A stretch of DNA of 64,000 nt. Origin: Aquirhabdus parva. GTDB lineage: Bacteria; Pseudomonadota; Gammaproteobacteria; Pseudomonadales; Moraxellaceae. Below, one piece after another: positions 48,142 to 57,385 of this stretch; the first letter of the stretch is position 1; each line of letters begins with the position of its first letter. The stretch spans positions 1,842,207-1,906,206 of the forward strand of contig NZ_CP031222.1 in NCBI RefSeq assembly GCF_003351745.1, in the 5' to 3' direction. A program made the translations under genes and the position numbers. The notes under the pieces are model-generated. The model was not told where the DNA came from and made no database searches. It was given only the letters and a program-made list of their open reading frames with translations.

Positions 48142-49323
48142 CTAACCTTTCAAAAAAACAGGAATTAATGAGGTTAAGGGTGCACGAATCTCAGCACATT
48201 CATTTATGAGTTGATGAGAGGCATCTTCAATTAAGAGGGTCACTTTCGTACGAAATTTTCGATGCACGTATTTATTATTATATCGCCAATCTACCGTCTG
48301 ATCACGTGCCCCTTGAACCAACCATACTGGAAAACGACTGGCTGGTAACTGCTCCATATACGGCATCCAGCGACTCAATGCCAATATCCAACTCATCGCC
48401 ATTGCACGTGGTTGTAGTGGATCTTGCAGGCGAACAAACCGCAGGAACTCAGGGTTGCTATTATTGCGTCTAAAACTGCGTGGGATATTACGCTTCACTT
48501 TGCGAATTAAAGATAAACCAACTGGATTATGCCACCATGCACTTTTTGCAGGACGTACTAAGGGAGACATTAACAACAGACGATCAACAATTGGGGGCTG
48601 CTTTCTAGCACACGACTTAAGGACATGATCCATCCAAATCGCACAGCCTGTGCTCTGACCAGCTCCTAGCCAAGGTTTTGGCAGTTCATTAGTACCCTGA
48701 TCAGTAACCCATTGATGAATATCTTTTAACACAGATTGATAGACTGAAAAATCAGTTATACCCGTCTCTTCACCAGAGGAAAGGCCATGACCAGGAAGAT
48801 CAAATGACAGCACTGCATAGTTCTGCGAAAGTAACTCTGAAATCATCGGTTGATAAAGTGCCGAGTGCTCTAAATAACCATGCAGTAACCATAGGGTTCC
48901 GATCGCTTTGCCGAGTGGTTTAAAAATCTGAACATGAATTCTATGATCACCCGCACGAAGATAGCCTTGATGATGAATCGCAGAAAGCTGATCTAATGCA
49001 TATAAAGCACGATAGCCGCGTAGCGAATCCGAGTCTTCGTTAAGATCGAGCGATAATGGCGGTAATTCTCGCGCGGTTTTTATACGGTCTGGAGCCGGTA
49101 ACTGGCGCTCGCTAAAAGCTTCCGGTAAAACAACCGTACTCCCCACCTTAGCTTTAGTTTTTTTGAGTTTTGATATTTTAATGCGGGGGGTCTTTATATT
49201 CTGAACCTGAGTTTTAGATTCAATTCCACGCAAACGATCCATAATATTTTTCGTAGTGGGACGGTTTAAGGATGCAGCGTTTTCTTCATTTATTTGATTA
49301 ACTGATTTTGCGATCTCAGCCAT
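48142..49323 (-). CDS. Alpha/beta hydrolase with long N-terminal extension
   Basis: A 393-residue serine hydrolase of the monoglyceride-lipase-like group (Hydrolase_4). The oxyanion region LWLLHGYLEHS is near residue 140, the nucleophile elbow is GAGQSTGCA near 223, the acid in QGARDQTVDW and the His in EDASHQLINE. The first 130 residues are not catalytic: polar, with a strongly basic patch (RIKISKLKKTKAK), so the protein may bind a membrane or another partner. ATG 49323 is chosen; an ATG three codons upstream is equally possible. Substrate unknown. Confidence 0.85.
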   Translation of the reverse strand: MAEIAKSVNQINEENAASLNRPTTKNIMDRLRGIESKTQVQNIKTPRIKISKLKKTKAKVGSTVVLPEAFSERQLPAPDRIKTARELPPLSLDLNEDSDSLRGYRALYALDQLSAIHHQGYLRAGDHRIHVQIFKPLGKAIGTLWLLHGYLEHSALYQPMISELLSQNYAVLSFDLPGHGLSSGEETGITDFSVYQSVLKDIHQWVTDQGTNELPKPWLGAGQSTGCAIWMDHVLKSCARKQPPIVDRLLLMSPLVRPAKSAWWHNPVGLSLIRKVKRNIPRSFRRNNSNPEFLRFVRLQDPLQPRAMAMSWILALSRWMPYMEQLPASRFPVWLVQGARDQTVDWRYNNKYVHRKFRTKVTLLIEDASHQLINECAEIRAPLTSLIPVFLKG

Positions 49324-49388
49324 GATATCCATCCAGTTTTACACGTCATCTCAAGCCTAGCATACATGAAAGTACCGTACGACATCCA

Positions 49389-50441
49389 CTAAGGCACCTC
49401 TCGGCACCCAACAACACCAAACCAACGATCACGGGTAAATGCAACAAGCTCATGTAGTGCTCGACGTGTATGGGTCAAGTTCCGAGCATCAGGCCACCAT
49501 GGTGCAGGATCACCCGGTAAAGGTGCAGGCACCGCAACAGTTTCAATCCCATTCATAGCGAAGAGCCAACGTGCTCGGGGAATATGCCACTCATCGGTGA
49601 CCAACTCCACACGCGGAGCTCCACCTAATTTCTGCAGCATTAATGCACTAAACCGGGCATTCTCACAGGTATTCATGCTGCGGGCCTCAAGCCATTGAGC
49701 TGTGACTCCCTTACTTTTAAGCCACGCTTGCATGTAAGGCGCTTCTACACCACTTAAAAATATCGGCAACTGAGTTGCTTGATGCTGACTTATAGCTTGT
49801 AATAACCGGAGTTGGCTAAAGATATTGGGAATAATATTACCTTGATCATCACGGGTAAGCCCTCCGCCCAGCACAACGATTGCTTGAGCCGTATTTTTTG
49901 ATCCATCTAGAACAGGTTGAGGAGGCAAGTTTGTCAGATCAATCTTTGTTTCTGGATGATCGGCCCCCTTCTCAAGTATTGACTCATCGGCCAATTGCTG
50001 AATCTTACGTTTTTCATCTAATGTTCTTGCGTGGCTGAGCTCTTTAGCCAAATCTGTTTTAGATTGAGGCTTTTTGTCAGGAGTCAGTTCTTTAGAATTT
50101 GCAAGAATAGCGTTTTGTTTCGTTGATGTGAGCAGTAATGTCTTAGATTGAACCTGATCTTTTGTTTCATTTACGTCGGATGCAGATGCATCATCTGAAA
50201 TAGCAACACTGGTTTGATGACTTGCTGCTGCAATAGGATTGACCTTGATATCAATTTTATTCAGATTTTTTAAAATAAAATCAGATAAGAAGGATGTCGT
50301 TGATAATAAAGTCAGGATCACAATCAGTAATATGAGCCACGCAACCATTTTTCCAAATCCATGTAGGAATAATCGACCATGCCGCTTTTTAGCTGGCGCT
50401 GACGAAACTTCTGTAGGCTTAGAAATTTCAGGCTGACTCAT
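49389..50441 (-). CDS. YdcF family (DUF218) membrane-anchored protein
   Basis: A 350-residue protein: a short basic cytoplasmic tail, one membrane helix (about 30-55, VAWLILLIVILTLLSTTSF), a long Ser/Lys/Asp-rich linker (about 70-180) and a C-terminal DUF218 domain (QAIVVLGGGLTRD, FLSGVEAPYM, SMNTCENARFSALML, VTDEWHIPRARWLF). Relatives such as SanA and ElyC affect envelope integrity. ATG 50441 with GGAG overlaps the end of murB by 14 bases, so it belongs to the ptp-murB-ydcF operon. Confidence 0.85.
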   Translation of the reverse strand: MSQPEISKPTEVSSAPAKKRHGRLFLHGFGKMVAWLILLIVILTLLSTTSFLSDFILKNLNKIDIKVNPIAAASHQTSVAISDDASASDVNETKDQVQSKTLLLTSTKQNAILANSKELTPDKKPQSKTDLAKELSHARTLDEKRKIQQLADESILEKGADHPETKIDLTNLPPQPVLDGSKNTAQAIVVLGGGLTRDDQGNIIPNIFSQLRLLQAISQHQATQLPIFLSGVEAPYMQAWLKSKGVTAQWLEARSMNTCENARFSALMLQKLGGAPRVELVTDEWHIPRARWLFAMNGIETVAVPAPLPGDPAPWWPDARNLTHTRRALHELVAFTRDRWFGVVGCREVP

Positions 50442-51474
50442 CGTATGCTCCGATTGGTACAACAGGTTCACGCTCAAGCTTGACAGAAAAGCGTGACCAA
50501 ACGTCTGCCTGAACTGCCATCGACAATGCCAATACATCATGAGATGTGGCACCACCATAGTTCACAAGTACCAGAGCTTGCTTTTCATACATTCCTACAC
50601 AACCAGCGATCCCGCCCAATCTTCGTCCTTTCCAACCCACCTGATCAATAAGCCAGCCAGCGGCCAGTTTCACCTGACCATCGGACTGCGGATAACCAGA
50701 AATCTGCGGCCACTCAGCTTTAAGACGCTCAAATTGACTTTTTGAGACGCATGGATTTTTAAAGAAACTTCCTGCATTCGCGATTTTATTTGGGTCTGGC
50801 AGTTTTTGACTACGGATATGAATAATTGCATTTGCAACTGATAACGGTGTTGGATGTTCACCAGCGGCTTGAATGACATCTCCATACCCTAGCACTAATT
50901 GTGGCTTCTTGCTGAGTGCAAAACGTACTGAAACGATGACCCATTCGCCGTCTTGTTGCTTGAACAGACTATCTCTATATGCAAACTGACACTCTTCAGG
51001 GCGTAAATCATGCAACTGCCCAGCGCGATCCATTGCTTGAACAGAATACAATCGATCAACGATCTCAACCCCGTATGCCCCAATATTTTGAACTGGCGCC
51101 GCACCGACAGTGCCTGGAATGAGTGCCAAGTTTTCGAGTCCAAACCAACCTCGTGCAATCGTTTCCATCACCAACTGATGCCACGATTCCCCTGCCATAA
51201 CCTCAATAATGACTCTGTCACCATCGGTACGTAATAGTCGAATTCCTTTAAGCATTGGACGAATAACCAAGGCATTCAATGTATTTGGCAATAATAAATT
51301 ACTGCCACCACCTAAAATTAACCGGGGTAAACGCTTAGCGGTTACGGATTGCAAAATATTTGAAAGGGCACGGATACTATAAACTTCTGCGACAAAGCGC
51401 GCCGTACAAGGTAAACGTAAAGTATTTAAACGATCTAGCGGTGAGTTCTCATTCAACGTTATCTGTTGGATCAT
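50428..51474 (-). CDS. murB: UDP-N-acetylenolpyruvoylglucosamine reductase
   Basis: FAD enzyme that reduces UDP-GlcNAc-enolpyruvate to UDP-MurNAc in peptidoglycan synthesis. Motifs: NTLRLPCTARFVAE at the N-terminus, the FAD loop LILGGGSNLLLP near 60-70, LIPGTVGAAPVQNIGAYGVE near 118-137, and GSFFKNPCVSK with a type I Ser-containing layout. 348 residues, full length. ATG 51474 shares ATGA with the stop of the upstream phosphatase and its end overlaps ydcF. Confidence 0.96.
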   Translation of the reverse strand: MIQQITLNENSPLDRLNTLRLPCTARFVAEVYSIRALSNILQSVTAKRLPRLILGGGSNLLLPNTLNALVIRPMLKGIRLLRTDGDRVIIEVMAGESWHQLVMETIARGWFGLENLALIPGTVGAAPVQNIGAYGVEIVDRLYSVQAMDRAGQLHDLRPEECQFAYRDSLFKQQDGEWVIVSVRFALSKKPQLVLGYGDVIQAAGEHPTPLSVANAIIHIRSQKLPDPNKIANAGSFFKNPCVSKSQFERLKAEWPQISGYPQSDGQVKLAAGWLIDQVGWKGRRLGGIAGCVGMYEKQALVLVNYGGATSHDVLALSMAVQADVWSRFSVKLEREPVVPIGAYDESA

Positions 51475-51971
51475 GTTTGTTTTTTCCAATGGCGGACCCA
51501 AGCGGATGCACTGCTTTCAATATGATGAATCACCCGTTCAAAATCATGTGCTTCACCATAGTAGGGATCTGGAACTGACTGCAAAGGATATATGGGATCA
51601 TGCTCACTCATCAGGGCTAACTTAGCAATAGAGTGTCCTTTGTTGATTTGCGGTGCTATCCGTAAGAGCCAATTCTGAAGATCTGACAAATTGGCATGAT
51701 CCATGGCTAGAATCAAATCAAATTCGAAGAAATCCTGATCGCGAACTTGTCTGGCTTTCAGTGCAGACAAATCATAACCATGCTGCAAAGCATGGTGTTG
51801 GCTACGTCGATCAGGTGACACACTGGGGTGATAATTACTCGTGCCCGCAGAATCCACCGCTAATTGAAGCCCGTTCCTCTTAGCAATCGTTTTTAAAATC
51901 ACTTCAGCCGTCGGTGAACGGCAGATATTTCCCAGACAGACACACAGCACGCGACTTGGAATAACCGTCAT
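51471..51971 (-). CDS. Low-molecular-weight protein-tyrosine phosphatase
   Basis: A 166-residue phosphatase with the catalytic P-loop CLGNICRSP (CX5R) near residues 11-19 and the acid loop DPYYGEAHDFERV near 130. In Gram-negative bacteria such enzymes (Wzb/Ptp) often dephosphorylate a tyrosine kinase controlling capsule export; no kinase gene is in the window. Coupled to murB by ATGA, which ties it to envelope synthesis here. ATG 51971 is chosen over an in-frame TTG at 51980. Confidence 0.9.
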   Translation of the reverse strand: MTVIPSRVLCVCLGNICRSPTAEVILKTIAKRNGLQLAVDSAGTSNYHPSVSPDRRSQHHALQHGYDLSALKARQVRDQDFFEFDLILAMDHANLSDLQNWLLRIAPQINKGHSIAKLALMSEHDPIYPLQSVPDPYYGEAHDFERVIHHIESSASAWVRHWKKQT

Positions 51972-52155
51972 CCATTGCAACCCTATTAATAATATTTAAA
52001 AACGTATGCTATTGAAAATAATGGATAACAGAATCAGACAATAGGAAGAATTTCATCACAAAAATTGATCACCAACGACGAGATCAAAGCCAATATATCT
52101 TATAACGATGATCAGTTAAATTCGGTGACTATATTGCTTCAGCTTGTCCTGAATT

Positions 52156-52190
52156 GTGTGCTTAATCGTTATTTAGCTGATTAAGCACGC
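52156..52190 (-). terminator. Hairpin downstream of hpt
   Basis: GTGCTTAATC (52158-52167) and GATTAAGCAC (52179-52188) form a perfect 10-bp stem, extended by a wobble pair and one further pair. It starts 5 bases past the hpt stop. No strong U-tract follows on the minus strand. Confidence 0.55.
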
Positions 52191-52194
52191 AGTT

Positions 52195-52779
52195 TTATAG
52201 GCTGGGATTCTTCACTACACCAATGAAAGGTAGATTTCTATAACGTCCTGCCGCATCTAAACCACAGCCCACCACAAATTTATTGGGGACTTGGAAACCG
52301 CAGTAATCAATTTTGATTTCTTTTTTCCGCGTTTCGGGCTTATCAAGCAGTGTCGCGACACGAATGCTATTAGCACCGCGCGAACCCAAAATTTCAGTTA
52401 GACGAAATAACGTTAACCCAGTATCAACGATGTCTTCACAAATAATGACATCTTTACCACGGATAGGATGAGTTAAATCTTTAAGAATTTCAATATCACC
52501 CGATGATACAGTGCCATCTTTATAACTAGATACTGCCATGAAATCGATGATCAACTCCAAGTCCACGGCCCTCATCAGGTCTGCCATAAAGATACACGAA
52601 CCTTTTAAAATACCGATTAATACGAGATTTTTATTTCCAGCGTAGTCTTGGCTAATTTGCTGACCCAGTTGAATAACTCGCTGCTTAATTTGTTCAGCGG
52701 TATATAAGACTTCTAGATTAGGGTTCGTAAACTCGGATGGAATGATAGATGCGTTCAAGGAAGAGGATTGATTTGACAT
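52195..52779 (-). CDS. hpt: Hypoxanthine phosphoribosyltransferase
   Basis: Purine-salvage enzyme making IMP (and GMP) from hypoxanthine or guanine and PRPP. The PRPP loop is VIICEDIVDTGLTL near residue 119-132 and the flexible loop region SSYKDGTVSSGD near 95; the C-terminal VVGCGLDAAGRYRNLPFIGVV is typical. ATG 52779 gives 194 residues with a 20-residue polar leader; an upstream TTG at 52839 is in frame. No clear Shine-Dalgarno at either. Confidence 0.92.
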   Translation of the reverse strand: MSNQSSSLNASIIPSEFTNPNLEVLYTAEQIKQRVIQLGQQISQDYAGNKNLVLIGILKGSCIFMADLMRAVDLELIIDFMAVSSYKDGTVSSGDIEILKDLTHPIRGKDVIICEDIVDTGLTLFRLTEILGSRGANSIRVATLLDKPETRKKEIKIDYCGFQVPNKFVVGCGLDAAGRYRNLPFIGVVKNPSL

Positions 52780-53061
52780 AGTTTGCAATGGTTTGCTTGG
52801 GGAATAAGAAATACTATTAGATTGGGCCCTATCAGTCAAACAGCTAACGTCCTCATTTCACAGTATCAAACTTCAAACCGTTCTTATATACATGCCATGG
52901 TGAGCTTTGATGAGGTGCGTAGCTCTGCTTATTGATGATGAGAATATACAACAAAAAGTGATCAAATTTCATTGTAAAATCAATAACACATTAGACCAAT
53001 AATTTTCAGTCAGTCATGAATAGAAAATACTCTGAATATAACCAGTTGCAGGAATTATATA

Positions 53062-54252
53062 ATGCAAGGATTTAGCTTCGATACGGTTCGTAAAATCGTC
53101 TGTGCAGCAGCTAGCAGACATACACTTGGGTCGATCTGTCTTGAGCTCGGCATCAAGCATGTGCTTTTCGTGACTGACCCTGGCATCATCAAATTTAATC
53201 TGCACTTAGATGCCCTTAAAAGCCTTGAACAAGCAGGCCTTCAAGTCACAATCTGTGCAGATGTCCAGGCCGATCCACCAGAACATATTGTTGTCCACGC
53301 AACTGAGTCCGCTAAAGTACAAGGCATTGATGGTGTCATTGGTTATGGCGGTGGTAGCTCCATGGATGTTGCAAAACTTATTGCACTCCTCGCAAACCCT
53401 GCACAATCTCAAAATATTTCAGAGATTTATGGTGTTAACAACATCATCGGTAAACGCCTCCCTCTCATTCAAATTCCGACTACAGCCGGTACAGGTTCAG
53501 AAGTCACCGCTGTTGCAATCGTGACGACAGGCGAAACAACTAAAATGGGGGTGGTTTCACCCACTCTATTTGCGGATGTTGCAATACTTGATGCAGAGCT
53601 CACACTCGACCTTCCCGCTGCGGTAACAGCCGCTACGGGTATAGATGCCATGGTTCATGCCATTGAAGCTTTTACTAGTCAACATAAAAAAAATCCCTAT
53701 TCAGATATGCTTGCACGTGAAGCGTTGAAACTCTTAGATCAACATCTACAAACTGCTGTACATCATGGTCACGACATCAACGCTCGTGAAAAAATGTTGT
53801 TGGGTGCCATGATGGCTGGACAAGCTTTTGCGAACTCACCGGTCGCAGCGGTTCACGCATTAGCGTATCCATTAGGTGGGCACTATCACATACCACATGG
53901 ATTATCGAATGCATTAGTCCTCATTCCTGTGCTAAGATTCAACTTGTTACATGCAACAGATTTATATGCAGAGCTCTATCGCACGCTTGAGCCTGCGGTA
54001 ACCGGCAATAGCGATGAACTTGCAGAGAAATTAATCCAAAGACTGGAACAACATATTAAACACAGTGGATTACCAAAGAACTTAAGCGAAATGCGAATTA
54101 AAGACGCTCATGGTGATATTCATGCGATTCCACCTGAACACTTACCCATACTTGCTGCAGATGCCATGAAACAAACCAGACTACTTATCAATAACCCGCG
54201 TCCGCTGGTTGAAGCTGATGCCCTTGCGATCTATCAGGCAGCCTATTCATGA
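53062..54252 (+). CDS. Iron-containing alcohol dehydrogenase
   Basis: Group III NAD(P)-dependent alcohol dehydrogenase of 396 residues. The cofactor loop GYGGGSSMDVAK lies near residues 94-105; IPTTAGTGSEVTAVAIVT near 138 and the metal-binding AVHALAYPLGGHYHIPHGLSNAL near 262-284 with its His residues are intact. Substrate is unknown; relatives act on ethanol, butanol and glycerol-type alcohols. It overlaps the following thioesterase gene by ATGA, an unusual couple. Confidence 0.93.
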   Translation: MQGFSFDTVRKIVCAAASRHTLGSICLELGIKHVLFVTDPGIIKFNLHLDALKSLEQAGLQVTICADVQADPPEHIVVHATESAKVQGIDGVIGYGGGSSMDVAKLIALLANPAQSQNISEIYGVNNIIGKRLPLIQIPTTAGTGSEVTAVAIVTTGETTKMGVVSPTLFADVAILDAELTLDLPAAVTAATGIDAMVHAIEAFTSQHKKNPYSDMLAREALKLLDQHLQTAVHHGHDINAREKMLLGAMMAGQAFANSPVAAVHALAYPLGGHYHIPHGLSNALVLIPVLRFNLLHATDLYAELYRTLEPAVTGNSDELAEKLIQRLEQHIKHSGLPKNLSEMRIKDAHGDIHAIPPEHLPILAADAMKQTRLLINNPRPLVEADALAIYQAAYS

Positions 54253-54695
54253 CCCGTGCCACTCCCCACATCCGTGCAGACTACATCTGGTACACCGATA
54301 TTCCCACCCGTTGGGCGGATAACGATATCTATGGACACGTCAACAATGTCATGTATTACAGTTACTTTGATACTATTGTTAATCGTTACCTGATTGAACT
54401 TGGTGGTCTTGATATCCAACACGGTCATGTCATTGGTTTAGTCGTCGACTCTGGTTGCAGCTACTTTTCACCTGTGGCATTTCCCGATCGGCTTGAAGGC
54501 GGCCTGCGCGTTGCTCATCTTGGACACTCATCAGTTTATTATGAAATTGGCATCTTTCATGAAGGTGCAGATGCAACCACAGCGCAAGGTCGCTTTGTGC
54601 ATGTTTTTGTTGATCGCGAGTCGCGTAAGCCTGTAGCCATCCCAGCCGATTTGCGAGAAAAGCTAGCGTTGCTTCTAAAGATGGAAAGTGAGTGA
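54249..54695 (+). CDS. Acyl-CoA thioesterase (hot-dog fold)
   Basis: A 148-residue hot-dog thioesterase of the 4HBT group. The signature PTRWADNDIYGHVNNVMYYSYFDT at residues 18-41 includes the catalytic Asp. The C-terminal half has GLRVAHLGHSSVYYEIGIF. Start ATG shares ATGA with the stop of the alcohol dehydrogenase, so the two are translationally coupled. Together they could release and oxidise or reduce an acyl or hydroxy compound, but the pathway is not visible. Confidence 0.88.
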   Translation: MTRATPHIRADYIWYTDIPTRWADNDIYGHVNNVMYYSYFDTIVNRYLIELGGLDIQHGHVIGLVVDSGCSYFSPVAFPDRLEGGLRVAHLGHSSVYYEIGIFHEGADATTAQGRFVHVFVDRESRKPVAIPADLREKLALLLKMESE

Positions 54696-54772
54696 TTTAA
54701 GGATATGCCGATCATTTTTTGGAAATTACAGACAGAGGATAAAGAGCATTATCGTCAAGGTTTAGCATATTT

Positions 54773-55315
54773 ATGAAATTGGATAAAATTCGCATTGCTA
54801 CTCTTGCCGATGCTTTTGAAATCGCCACTCTCGTCAATGCAGCCTATCGCCCCAAGTCTGATCAAGCAGGTTGGACACATGAATCTAACCTTATTTCAGG
54901 TTCTCGCACAAGCTATGACCAGATTATTGAAATCATACAAAAAAATGATTCGATTATTTTAGTTGGCATTCATGATACAAAAATTTATGCCTGTGTACAT
55001 ATCGAAAAAACAGATGATCATTGCTATATCGGCATGCTGGCAGTGGCTCCAGCATCACAAGATTCAGGGTTAGGCAAAGAAATGCTCAACCGTGCTGAAC
55101 AGTTTGCTATCGACTACTTCTCAGCTGAAAAATTTGTAATGATAGTCTTATCCGCGCGCCATGAATTAATCTCTTTTTATATTAGACGCGGATATCAAAA
55201 GACAGGTACGAGTATGGACTATCCCTTATCTGCAGGTGTTGGTTTGCCTAAACAAAATAACCTGAGGATAGAAGTACTCGAAAAAGTCGTGGCCCTGAGA
55301 ACATTATCCAGCTAA
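54773..55315 (+). CDS. GNAT family N-acetyltransferase
   Basis: A 180-residue acetyltransferase. The acetyl-CoA loop and helix are visible in MLAVAPASQDSGLGKEMLNRAEQFA near residue 84-108, with YIRRGYQKTGTSMDYPLSAG near the C-terminus. Substrate unknown. It ends 12 bases inside the 3' end of the converging dnaX gene. It lies 77 bases past the thioesterase gene. Confidence 0.85.
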   Translation: MKLDKIRIATLADAFEIATLVNAAYRPKSDQAGWTHESNLISGSRTSYDQIIEIIQKNDSIILVGIHDTKIYACVHIEKTDDHCYIGMLAVAPASQDSGLGKEMLNRAEQFAIDYFSAEKFVMIVLSARHELISFYIRRGYQKTGTSMDYPLSAGVGLPKQNNLRIEVLEKVVALRTLSS

Positions 55316-57385
55316 ACCCTCTTTCATCACCAGCTCAATAATCTCGCCCTCAAACTCAGTTAGAAGTGGCGCAACAACTGGGTCAATGACAAGCAGCTCG
55401 CGTGCTTTAATTTGCGCTTGTTTAATTCGTAATTCTTTACGCTGTACAGGGGTAATCTCATCTGGAGTAACATTGGTAATTTCAAGCTGAGTTTGTGGCC
55501 AGTCTTCTTTCAATGCTTCGAGCAGTCCATGACGCATTTCAGCGGTTAAAACACGATGTTCAGCTGCGATTACAAACTCAATAGCGCCGCCAATTGCACC
55601 CCGCATCAATCCGTGCTGACCTAGACTTAAGACCCCGCCAAACAACTTTCCAACAAGCGCTCGTTCGCGAAGCCAATATTCCCATTTTTCAGCTGTCCAC
55701 TCACCAGATAACTCAGCAACGGGATGAGCCAGAATTTCAAAAGGATTCAAATCACCTGACTGGTAAATGGTTGTTGCAGCCTGTACCGAAGTGGTACTCT
55801 CCTCAAGTGGTACATGGAGCAGCTCATCGACAACGATACTCTTTCCACGCTCAACAAACTCAATTTGATCGTCGACTGATGTATCTGTTGTTAGGATCTC
55901 ATGGGCAGAATTTAAAATCTGTTCATCATCAACCCTATCTTCGACATGATCATCTTGGCTTGCTAAAAACGATTGATCGGCATATTCAGCATCATGTGCA
56001 TCAATCCTCTCAGCAGATAGCTCAACTTGCTCTTCATGATCAATGCTATCTGAGCTCACTGATGCAGGCAACTCATGCACCTGAAGAAATGTTTCTTCAG
56101 CGGGTTCAACAATGACAGGACTGGATTCCGCAATAGGGTGATGAATAACACTCGATGGAATTACTTCACTGTTTTTTTTTAGTTCAACATCATCATTTGA
56201 CTCTAAACGCTCTGGTTGAGTGGTTTGATGCGCATGAATATGATCAGACCCAAGACCAGAAGACTCGTGGTTTTGCTTTATGACTACGGTCTCGGTCACA
56301 GCCAATGGTCTAAAAGCAAGTAAACGCAAAACACACATCTCAAAGCCTTGTTGAGCCGTCACTGCGAGCTTCAAATCCGCACGCCCTTGCAGTGCAATCT
56401 GATAATACAATTGCACATCTTGACGATCTAGACTCGAAGCCAATTGATGCAGAATTTCTGCTTCAAGTGGTGTTCCGATATCGGCTTGTTTAGGCAATAA
56501 CTGAGCAAGTGCAACTTGATGCAAGAGAGTGATCAACTGATCAAGTACAGCACTCACATCCACAGCTTGTTGGGTTAGATCAAATAGTATCTTTGCAACG
56601 CGATCACCCTGCCCTTGATGAATGGCCTGTAATAAATGTGCAACTTGGCTACGATCGAGCAGACCCAGCATGGTTTGCACATCAGCGCCCTGTACACTGC
56701 CTTGTCCATAAGCAATCGCTTGATCGGTCAACGACATGGCATCACGAAGTGACCCTTGTGCGGATTCTGCCAACAACCAAAGTGCAGCATCATCAAATGC
56801 AATTTGCTCTTTACCCAGTACCTGTGCCAGGTGATCATGAATTTCCTGTCGTGGCAGTGGTCTCAACGTAAATTGCAAACAACGGGATAAAACCGTCACC
56901 GGCAATTTCTGGGGATCCGTTGTCGCCAACAAAAACTTAACGTGCTCAGGGGGCTCCTCTAGTGTTTTAAGCAGGGCATTAAAACTATGTGTCGACAGCA
57001 TATGAACTTCGTCGATCAAATAAACCTTATAACGCCCCTGAGTGGGTGCATAAGGGACATTATCCAGTAGCTCACGTGTATCTTCGACTTTAGTACGAGA
57101 TGCAGCATCAATTTCAATCAGATCAATAAATCGACCTTCATCGATTGCCCGGCAAGTTCCACATACACCACAGGGTGTCGCAGTAATGCCCGTCTCACAA
57201 TTTAGGCATTTCGATAAAATACGTGCAATCGTTGTTTTACCAACCCCCCGTGTACCCGTAAATAAGTAAGCATGATGTAATCGACCACGCTCAAGTGCGC
57301 TGCCTAGTGCACGCGATACATGCGTCTGCCCTACCAATTCCGCAAAATTGCGAGGACGATACTTACGCGCTAAAACTTGATACAT
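55304..57385 (-). CDS. dnaX: DNA polymerase III subunits gamma/tau
   Basis: Clamp-loader ATPase of the replicase. Walker A is GTRGVGKTT (44-52), zinc cysteines CLNC...CGVCGTC follow near 60-75, Walker B is VYLIDEVHML and sensor 1 LLATTDPQKLP. After residue 370 there is a long acidic, low-complexity linker, then the C-terminal tau domain that binds the polymerase and helicase. At codons 402-405 an A9 run (plus-strand 56180-56172) offers a -1 slip to TGA, which would yield a gamma form of about 406 residues. ATG 57385 is chosen (693 residues). Confidence 0.95.
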   Translation of the reverse strand: MYQVLARKYRPRNFAELVGQTHVSRALGSALERGRLHHAYLFTGTRGVGKTTIARILSKCLNCETGITATPCGVCGTCRAIDEGRFIDLIEIDAASRTKVEDTRELLDNVPYAPTQGRYKVYLIDEVHMLSTHSFNALLKTLEEPPEHVKFLLATTDPQKLPVTVLSRCLQFTLRPLPRQEIHDHLAQVLGKEQIAFDDAALWLLAESAQGSLRDAMSLTDQAIAYGQGSVQGADVQTMLGLLDRSQVAHLLQAIHQGQGDRVAKILFDLTQQAVDVSAVLDQLITLLHQVALAQLLPKQADIGTPLEAEILHQLASSLDRQDVQLYYQIALQGRADLKLAVTAQQGFEMCVLRLLAFRPLAVTETVVIKQNHESSGLGSDHIHAHQTTQPERLESNDDVELKKNSEVIPSSVIHHPIAESSPVIVEPAEETFLQVHELPASVSSDSIDHEEQVELSAERIDAHDAEYADQSFLASQDDHVEDRVDDEQILNSAHEILTTDTSVDDQIEFVERGKSIVVDELLHVPLEESTTSVQAATTIYQSGDLNPFEILAHPVAELSGEWTAEKWEYWLRERALVGKLFGGVLSLGQHGLMRGAIGGAIEFVIAAEHRVLTAEMRHGLLEALKEDWPQTQLEITNVTPDEITPVQRKELRIKQAQIKARELLVIDPVVAPLLTEFEGEIIELVMKEGLAG
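56167..56180 (-). other. A9 slippery run in dnaX, candidate gamma frameshift site
   Basis: Coding strand reads CTA AAA AAA AAC AGT GAA in the tau frame. Shifting by -1 gives AAA AAA AAA CAG TGA, so the stop comes within two codons. The position (after the ATPase and collar domains, before the tau-only part) is equivalent to the Escherichia coli ribosomal frameshift and to the A9 transcriptional slippage site of Thermus thermophilus dnaX. Confidence 0.7.

Noticed and set aside
55594-56115. A 173-residue open frame on the plus strand opposite dnaX
   Set aside because: It runs antisense to the well-supported dnaX frame; the protein is low in recognisable structure and rich in Gln/His, as expected for the shadow of the acidic linker.
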